Source: Bacillus altitudinis 41KF2b (GTDB lineage Bacteria > Bacillota > Bacilli > Bacillales > Bacillaceae). Taken from it: a DNA stretch of 64,000 nt. Below are positions 58,793 through 64,000 of this stretch, piece after piece. The DNA is taken from the NCBI RefSeq assembly GCF_000691145.1, contig NZ_ASJC01000007.1:62001-126000 (forward strand), given 5' to 3'. A program made the translations under genes and the position numbers. The notes below the pieces were generated by a model that saw nothing but the letters and a program-made list of their open reading frames with translations, did no database searches and was not told the origin of the DNA. The stretch's first letter is position 1, and every line of letters begins with the position of its first letter.

Positions 58793-59932
58793 TTATGATT
58801 CTGATGCATTTTTTCTACTTTCTGTCATTTGCTTCCACACAGAGCCTTTTGCTTCTTCTCCGTGCTCAATTCGTTCGATGGCCATTTTCACTTGAAGACT
58901 GACTTCAAATTCAGGGTCCTGCTCCGCTTCTTTTAAAGCTTCTAGTGCTGTTTCGTCACCTTCTTCATAAAGGAACATGGCCGCACGCCAGCGGACAAGC
59001 TTACTTGGGTCCTTTAAGGCTTGGATCATCGCTTCAATCGCACTAGGATCACCAAGATCTGAAATACAATCTCCAGCAGTTCTTCTAACCGTCACTGTTT
59101 TATCTTCAAGCCCTTTATACAAAATAGGCAAAATGTCTGGATCTTCAATCATGCCAGCATTCACAACAGCTTGTCTGCGAATCGATGTTTTTGGGTCCTC
59201 CATCGCTTTCATTAAAACAGGTATATCTTTTTTCTCTGGCTGCATTTGCTCTAAATGAGCAAAACGTTTCTTCCAATCTTCATCACGCAGCATCTCTTCT
59301 GTCACATCATATGCTTTTCGGTTCACTTGTTTATCTACAGCCTCTTGACCTTCCTTCACTGCCTCTGTTAAACGGGATAAACGCTCGTCGTCATATGCAG
59401 CTTGCAGCTCTTCTGTGACTTCTTGACCGATATCAGCAAATTCTCCAAAACGTACGCCATGTTCTTTCCACACACGTTCAAATACAACATTATCTGAACT
59501 GCTTCTTAGCTTTAAAATCGCTGCCTGGAAACGTTCAGGCATTCCAAATCGTTCTTCTCTTTCACCGTCTGTCAGCTTCACCTGCATCGGAATCCCATTA
59601 AACATTTGAACAAACACTTTGACTTCTCCAAATGTGTCATCACCTGACTGCGATTCTCCCTGAAGACCTTCTGTTTCTTGTCCAAAGGCTTCTCTGACTT
59701 GCTGTAAAATACCTTGCCAGTCAAATTTCGCATTGCGCTCAACCGCTAAGAAATCGGCTACATGGTAAACACCTTTTACACCTTCAATGGTTAAAATGCG
59801 CTTGATCATCTCTGGCGCTTCGTCTTTTTGATCTTTTTTGTAGTTATTGCTTTTACCGCCTGCAAGCGCTTCTGTCAAAATGACTTTCATTGTATTCGGG
59901 CTTGGCGTTGGTTCTATGGCAGTTATTTTCAT
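58793..59932 (-). CDS. ypgR: YpgR, Nfu-N / HEAT-repeat protein (CvfC-like)
   Basis: 379 aa. The N-terminal 85 residues are an Nfu_N-type domain (PSPNTMKVILTEAL ... IEGVKGVYHVADFLAVER). A long linker leads to C-terminal HEAT repeats (QAVVNAGMIEDPDILPILYK, RTAGDCISDLGDPSAIEAM, RWRAAMFLYEEGDETALEAL). Same architecture as S. aureus conserved virulence factor C. There are no CxxC cysteines, so it is not a cluster scaffold itself. It may act with Fe-S proteins such as IlvD (inference). Confidence 0.88.
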   Translation of the reverse strand: MKITAIEPTPSPNTMKVILTEALAGGKSNNYKKDQKDEAPEMIKRILTIEGVKGVYHVADFLAVERNAKFDWQGILQQVREAFGQETEGLQGESQSGDDTFGEVKVFVQMFNGIPMQVKLTDGEREERFGMPERFQAAILKLRSSSDNVVFERVWKEHGVRFGEFADIGQEVTEELQAAYDDERLSRLTEAVKEGQEAVDKQVNRKAYDVTEEMLRDEDWKKRFAHLEQMQPEKKDIPVLMKAMEDPKTSIRRQAVVNAGMIEDPDILPILYKGLEDKTVTVRRTAGDCISDLGDPSAIEAMIQALKDPSKLVRWRAAMFLYEEGDETALEALKEAEQDPEFEVSLQVKMAIERIEHGEEAKGSVWKQMTESRKNASES

Positions 59933-59962
59933 CTATACATCCTCCTTACACACATAAAGACC

Positions 59963-60586
59963 CTACTCATCTGTAAGGCCGCATTCTTCTTTCCATGTCT
60001 TAATAAATAGACACATAAACTCATGCCGCTCATGAGCCAGCTGCTTTCCAGCACGTGTGTTCATCAAGTCTTTTAATTGAAGCAGCTTTTCTTGCATATG
60101 CAAAAGTACTGTGCCTTGGTGAGCACCCTCTGTATAGTGAGGCTCCCCTTTTGCACCTGCATATGTAAACACCCTTGCAATCCCAGTTGCACCTATCGCA
60201 TCTAGCCGATCTGCATCTTGAACAATGGCCCCTTCTAATGTCACTGGCTTATGCTGCATATGCCGGTGACGAAAAGACATCGTTGTAATGATATCCATGA
60301 TATAGCAAATATCTTGCGTGTCCACTTCCCACAAAAGGAGCTGCTGCTTGAGATCATGCGGTGAAAGCTTCCATTCACTAGACAGCTTGTCATCAATGAC
60401 ATCATGGACAATCGCTGCCATTTCAATGACAAAAAGCGACCCGCCCTCCTGTTGTGCAATATGGACGGCAAGCTGGCGCACACGATTGATATGAGCTTCA
60501 TCGTGTCCAGTCGGTTCATTCTTTAGCTGTTTTGAAACAAAGGAGGCAGCTGCCTCCAATTGTTCTTGTTGCTTACTCGAATACAT
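59963..60586 (-). CDS. ypgQ: HD-domain phosphohydrolase YpgQ
   Basis: 207 aa with the HD metal-binding signature: GHDEAHINRV, IVHDVIDDK, and a later Asp in VQDADRLDAIGATG. B. subtilis YpgQ has been reported as a Mn-dependent (d)NTP pyrophosphohydrolase. The gene starts 2 nt after the bsaA stop, so they are one operon. Confidence 0.88.
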   Translation of the reverse strand: MYSSKQQEQLEAAASFVSKQLKNEPTGHDEAHINRVRQLAVHIAQQEGGSLFVIEMAAIVHDVIDDKLSSEWKLSPHDLKQQLLLWEVDTQDICYIMDIITTMSFRHRHMQHKPVTLEGAIVQDADRLDAIGATGIARVFTYAGAKGEPHYTEGAHQGTVLLHMQEKLLQLKDLMNTRAGKQLAHERHEFMCLFIKTWKEECGLTDE

Positions 60587-60588
60587 GC

Positions 60589-61071
60589 TTATTTCTCCAA
60601 GAGAGCGATAATGGAGCTTTCTAATTCTTTTGGTGGTGTTTTAGGAGAGAATCGTTCAGTCACTTCTCCGTTTTGGTCAACGATAAATTTTGTGAAATTC
60701 CATTTCACCGTTTTTGTACCAAGCACACCTTTCGCTTGACTCGTTAAGTATTTGAAAAGCGGATGCGCATTGTCACCATTAACATCTACTTTTGCAAACA
60801 TCGGGAAGGTCACACCATAGTTTAACGAACAGAATTCTTGAATTGCTTCTTCCCCTTCTGGCTCTTGATTCATAAATTGATTGCACGGAAATCCTAAAAT
60901 TTCAAGGCCCTTTTCATGATATTGATCGTATAACTCTTGTAATTGTTTAAATTGAGGGGTCAGTCCACATTTGCTCGCTGTGTTCACGATGATCAGTACT
61001 TTCCCTTTGTAATCTGCCATTGATTTTTCCTGACCGTTAATGGTCTTGACCTGAATATCATAAATTGACAT
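60589..61071 (-). CDS. bsaA: Thiol peroxidase of the glutathione-peroxidase family, BsaA
   Basis: 160 aa. Active-site Cys35 in NTASKCGLTP replaces selenocysteine; the second conserved blocks LGFPCNQFMNQEP (with resolving-type Cys) and WNFTKFIVDQNG are present. It reduces peroxides, probably with thioredoxin or bacillithiol. Upstream member of bsaA-ypgQ. Confidence 0.93.
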   Translation of the reverse strand: MSIYDIQVKTINGQEKSMADYKGKVLIIVNTASKCGLTPQFKQLQELYDQYHEKGLEILGFPCNQFMNQEPEGEEAIQEFCSLNYGVTFPMFAKVDVNGDNAHPLFKYLTSQAKGVLGTKTVKWNFTKFIVDQNGEVTERFSPKTPPKELESSIIALLEK

Positions 61072-61145
61072 CTCATAGCCTCCTAGGATTCACTTTTTCC
61101 TATCGTAACATGCTTCTTTTAGAAAATCGCTTTTTATGCTTTCTG

Positions 61146-62828
61146 CTAAAAGAGTCCAGTCACACTGCCGTCTTCTAATAAATCCATCTCAAGTGCCGCA
61201 GGTTTTTTAGGGAGACCTGGCATAGTCAGAATGCTTCCCGTTAGTGCAACGATAAAACCTGCTCCTACAGATGGTTTTAACTCTCGAATCGTAACGGTAA
61301 AGCCTTTTGGTCTGCCGATTAAAGCCGGATCATCCGATAGTGAATATTGCGTTTTTGCCATACAAACCGGCAAATGGGCCCAGCCATTTTTCTCAATTGC
61401 AGCTAGCTGCTTTCTTGCTTTTGATGTAAGGTTGACGCCGTCTGCACCATAAACCACTTTGGCGACTTTTAACAACTTTTCTTCAATGGAATCTTGCTCC
61501 TCATATAAATAAGAAAAGCTGTTTTCATTCTTTTCAATGAGTGTCGTGAGCTCTTCGGCAAGTGCTACGCCGCCAGCTCCCCCTTCTTCCCATACATTGA
61601 CCGCTTTGACTGGATGTCCATTCGTTTCGCACCAGTTTTCTATTGCTTGAATTTCTTCTTTTGTATCGGTAATAAAACGGTTCACTGCAACGATATATGG
61701 TAGACCGAAGGCTTGCACTGTTTCAATATGCTTCTCTAAATTATGTATACCTTCTAATACAGCCTGTGCATTTGCTTCCTTGAGCTCTGTCTTCTGCATT
61801 CCGCCATGCATTTTTAGCGCCCTGACAGTTGCTACAATGACAACAGCGCCTGGTTTAAAATCACCGGCTCTTGTTTTGATGTGAAGAAATTTTTCCGCGC
61901 CGAGGTCTGCACCAAATCCCGCTTCTGTTACGACGTAATCTGCTAGTTTTGCCGCCATTTTTGTGGCAATTAAACTATTGCATCCATGTGCAATATTGGC
62001 AAAAGGACCACCATGAACAAGGGCTGGAGTTCCTTCAATCGTTTGAACAAGGTTTGGTTTCAGCGCATCTTTTAATAGCAAGGTTAATACGCCTTCATAT
62101 CCTAGATTTCCAACTGTGACCGGTTCACCTTCTTGATTGTAGGCAACAACAATAGAAGAAAGACGTTTTTTTAGATCGTTTAAGTCGTCTGCTAAACAGA
62201 GGATGGCCATCATTTCGGATGCAACCGTAATATCAAATCCATCTTCTCTAGGGTACCCATTTAATTGACCGCCAAGTCCTACGACCACTTGTCTTAGAGC
62301 ACGATCGTTTAAATCTAACACTCGTTTCCATACAATTCGGCGTGCATCGATCCCAAGCTCATTTCCGTGATGGATATGATTATCAATAAAAGCAGATAAA
62401 GCGTTATGTGCAGATGTAATCGCATGAAAATCCCCTGTGAAATGAAGATTGATTTCTTCCATAGGCAACACCTGTGAATATCCGCCGCCGGCTGCACCGC
62501 CTTTAATACCCATTGTGGGACCTAGTGAAGGTTCACGCATGGCAATGATCGCTTTTTTCCCAATTTTCTCGAAGGCTTGACCGAGGCCAACTGTTACGGT
62601 GGACTTCCCCTCACCTGCTGGCGTTGGGTTGATCGAAGTCACAAGAATCACATTTCCTTCTTTTTGTTCCTTTAAACGGTCAAAAATAGTCAAAGATATT
62701 TTCGCTTTTGTGAAACCATAGCATTCTAATTCTTCGTCATGTATTTGTAATTTTGCTGCGATGTCTTGAATCGGTCTCAGCTTTGCCTTTTGAGCAATGT
62801 CAATATCTGATAAATGCTTTGTGATCAT
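61146..62828 (-). CDS. fhs: Formate-tetrahydrofolate ligase
   Basis: 560 aa. ATP-site motif [38 protein letters not shown], and [14 protein letters not shown], all typical. It makes 10-formyl-THF from formate, ATP and THF. B. subtilis 168 has no fhs, to my knowledge; its presence between bsaA and metA is a group-specific difference. GGAGGCC precedes the ATG. Divergent from metA. Confidence 0.96.
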   Translation of the reverse strand: MITKHLSDIDIAQKAKLRPIQDIAAKLQIHDEELECYGFTKAKISLTIFDRLKEQKEGNVILVTSINPTPAGEGKSTVTVGLGQAFEKIGKKAIIAMREPSLGPTMGIKGGAAGGGYSQVLPMEEINLHFTGDFHAITSAHNALSAFIDNHIHHGNELGIDARRIVWKRVLDLNDRALRQVVVGLGGQLNGYPREDGFDITVASEMMAILCLADDLNDLKKRLSSIVVAYNQEGEPVTVGNLGYEGVLTLLLKDALKPNLVQTIEGTPALVHGGPFANIAHGCNSLIATKMAAKLADYVVTEAGFGADLGAEKFLHIKTRAGDFKPGAVVIVATVRALKMHGGMQKTELKEANAQAVLEGIHNLEKHIETVQAFGLPYIVAVNRFITDTKEEIQAIENWCETNGHPVKAVNVWEEGGAGGVALAEELTTLIEKNENSFSYLYEEQDSIEEKLLKVAKVVYGADGVNLTSKARKQLAAIEKNGWAHLPVCMAKTQYSLSDDPALIGRPKGFTVTIRELKPSVGAGFIVALTGSILTMPGLPKKPAALEMDLLEDGSVTGLF

Positions 62829-62902
62829 GATTAATGGCCTCCTTTTTTGACAGAAACAGCTTTCTTTTTTGCTCTATTTTTCATTGTAACATAATTGAAA
62901 CA

Positions 62903-62931
62903 TTGAAATATCGCCAGAAAGTTCCTATAAT
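62903..62931 (+). promoter_or_regulatory. metA promoter
   Basis: TTGAAA (62903-62908), 17 bp, TATAAT (62926-62931), a near-consensus SigA promoter. The leader to the TTG start is only about 30 nt, too short for a SAM riboswitch. Confidence 0.75.
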
Positions 62932-62966
62932 GAAGTGAAATTAGCTTTGGTTCAGGGGGTGGCGAG

Positions 62967-63875
62967 TTGCCTATTAACATACCAGTTCATCTGCCGGCAA
63001 AACAAATACTAGAGAGCGAAAACATTTTCGTCATGGATGAGACAAGGGCATTCAAACAAGATATCCGTCCTTTGAATATCGTGATCTTAAACTTAATGCC
63101 AAAAAAAATACAAACTGAAACGCAGCTGCTGAGAATGCTCGGAAATTCTCCTTTGCAAGTGTATTTTACATTTTTGATTCCAAGTACACATACACCGAAG
63201 AATACATCGAGAGAGCATCTAGATGAATTTTATACGACCTTTGACTCGATTCGCCATAAAAAATTTGATGGCATGATCATTACAGGTGCACCAATTGAGC
63301 ATTTAGCTTTCGAAGAAGTTTCCTATTGGAAAGAACTGCAGGACATTTTGGACTGGAGTAAAACGAATGTGACGTCTACTCTCCATATATGCTGGGGGGC
63401 ACAGGCTGGTCTTTATCATCATTATGGCATTGAAAAAATCAAGCTTCCAGAGAAAAAATTCGGTGTCTTTGAACATCTTGTCAAAGAGAAAAAAGAAAGA
63501 TTAGTAAGAGGTTTCGATGAAGTATACTATGTCCCACATTCTAGGCATACAGATATTAATACAGAACAATTAAAAAACACGCCGAATCTAAAAATATTGA
63601 GTACGTCTGAGGAAGCTGGTGTTTGTTTAATTGTTTCAGATGATGATAAACAAGTATTTTTAACTGGACATCCTGAATACGATACAGATACATTGAAGCA
63701 GGAATATGAAAGAGATTTGTTGAAACATGATACAGTCAAAAAACCCGTCCACTATTTCATAGAAGATGGAGACACATTAGTTCCAGTGAACCGCTGGAAA
63801 GCCCATGCTACTTTGATGTTTATGAATTGGCTTAATTACTATGTTTATCAAGAAACACCATATGTGTGGGAATAA
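62967..63875 (+). CDS. metA: Homoserine O-acetyltransferase MetA
   Basis: 302 aa from TTG 62967 (CAGGGGGTGG upstream). A MetA/HTS-family glutamine-amidotransferase-like enzyme with the catalytic Cys142 in HICWGAQAG, and His235/Glu237 in GHPEYD. Residue 111 is Glu (APIEHL). In this family Glu111 goes with acetyl-CoA and Gly111 with succinyl-CoA, so it probably makes O-acetylhomoserine. First step of methionine synthesis. The 125 bp after it contain no gene that I can support. Confidence 0.93.
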   Translation: MPINIPVHLPAKQILESENIFVMDETRAFKQDIRPLNIVILNLMPKKIQTETQLLRMLGNSPLQVYFTFLIPSTHTPKNTSREHLDEFYTTFDSIRHKKFDGMIITGAPIEHLAFEEVSYWKELQDILDWSKTNVTSTLHICWGAQAGLYHHYGIEKIKLPEKKFGVFEHLVKEKKERLVRGFDEVYYVPHSRHTDINTEQLKNTPNLKILSTSEEAGVCLIVSDDDKQVFLTGHPEYDTDTLKQEYERDLLKHDTVKKPVHYFIEDGDTLVPVNRWKAHATLMFMNWLNYYVYQETPYVWE

Positions 63876-64000
63876 AATAGACTGTAGTCTGATGATAAAT
63901 GCTTAAAATGTGTTAAAATACAAATGGCTCTGTCTTCCATTATCAATTTAGTTTGTTTGTTTTTTAAAATTAGTTTAATTCTTTCGTAACGAATGATATG

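Noticed and set aside
62829..62966. SAM riboswitch in front of metA
   Set aside because: The predicted transcript leader is only about 30 nt and has no S-box motifs.
63876..64000. Possible start of the next gene after metA
   Set aside because: A/T-rich with -10-like TAAAAT strings, but no start codon with an SD is visible before the window ends.

Overview
The window looks like a chromosomal segment of a Bacillus of the B. pumilus group (pumilus/safensis/altitudinis). This is inferred from protein resemblance and gene order, with no database search. The order follows the B. subtilis interval from yocI/bsrB through odhAB, yojO-yojE, yodB-yodN, kamA, cge and spsM, then msrAB to metA. It differs by lacking yodPQRST and cgeE and by carrying fhs and a sigma-54 kamA regulator. 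No rRNA, tRNA, CRISPR, IS element or prophage was seen.

Layout. 1-3 kb: the first codons of a RecQ-like gene, a 6S-2-like RNA with its promoter, a DksA-like protein, an SDR-fold protein and small hypotheticals. 3-12.7 kb: dhaS, sqhC-sodF (overlapping), the BASS transporter yocS, and odhAB (2-oxoglutarate dehydrogenase E1 and E2). 12.9-23 kb: a MoxR/VWA pair (yojNO), a SodC-like lipoprotein, the cell-separation hydrolase cwlS, diadenylate cyclase cdaS, a MATE pump, bacillithiol deacetylase bshB2-yojF and a RarD-like permease. 22.8-34 kb: spore protein gerT, redox sensor yodB with its divergent nitroreductase yodC, an SSS transporter under a TnrA-type box, ctpA, deoD and many small yod genes. 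34-42.5 kb: kamA with a perfect sigma-54 promoter and its probable activator, then the spore-surface polysaccharide cluster cgeD-C / cgeA-B, a cytidylyltransferase and an intact spsM, with SigK-type -10 elements. 42.5-51 kb: msrAB, ypoP, a DUF4397 protein, ypmTSRQ (including the copper chaperone Sco), a DegV protein, ypmP-ilvA and yplPQ. 52-64 kb: ypkP, dfrA-thyB, ypjQ, ypjP, ypiP, brxA, ilvD, ypgR, ypgQ-bsaA, fhs and metA.

Themes. Many genes serve redox defence (sodF, SodC-like, bshB2, yodBC, msrAB, brxA, bsaA) or sporulation and the spore surface (sqhC, cdaS, gerT, cge, spsM). Branched-chain amino-acid metabolism is represented by ilvA and ilvD, both with CodY-like boxes; another strong CodY-like box lies on yocS. 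Folate and one-carbon genes (dfrA, thyB, fhs) sit near metA.

Most unusual observations: (1) two copies of a 120-bp structured intergenic repeat, 89% identical with no gaps, each lying between two near-identical copies of the local transcription terminator; (2) a 19-codon leader ORF with its own promoter and SD upstream of ilvD; (3) a sigma-54 promoter on kamA with the downstream beta-lysine genes absent; (4) an 11-bp perfect inverted repeat around a -10-like element upstream of yplP; (5) protein-level deviations: a YodB with no C-terminal cysteines, a SodC-like protein with a complete metal-ligand set, and an EBP-like YplP with no GAFTGA loop.
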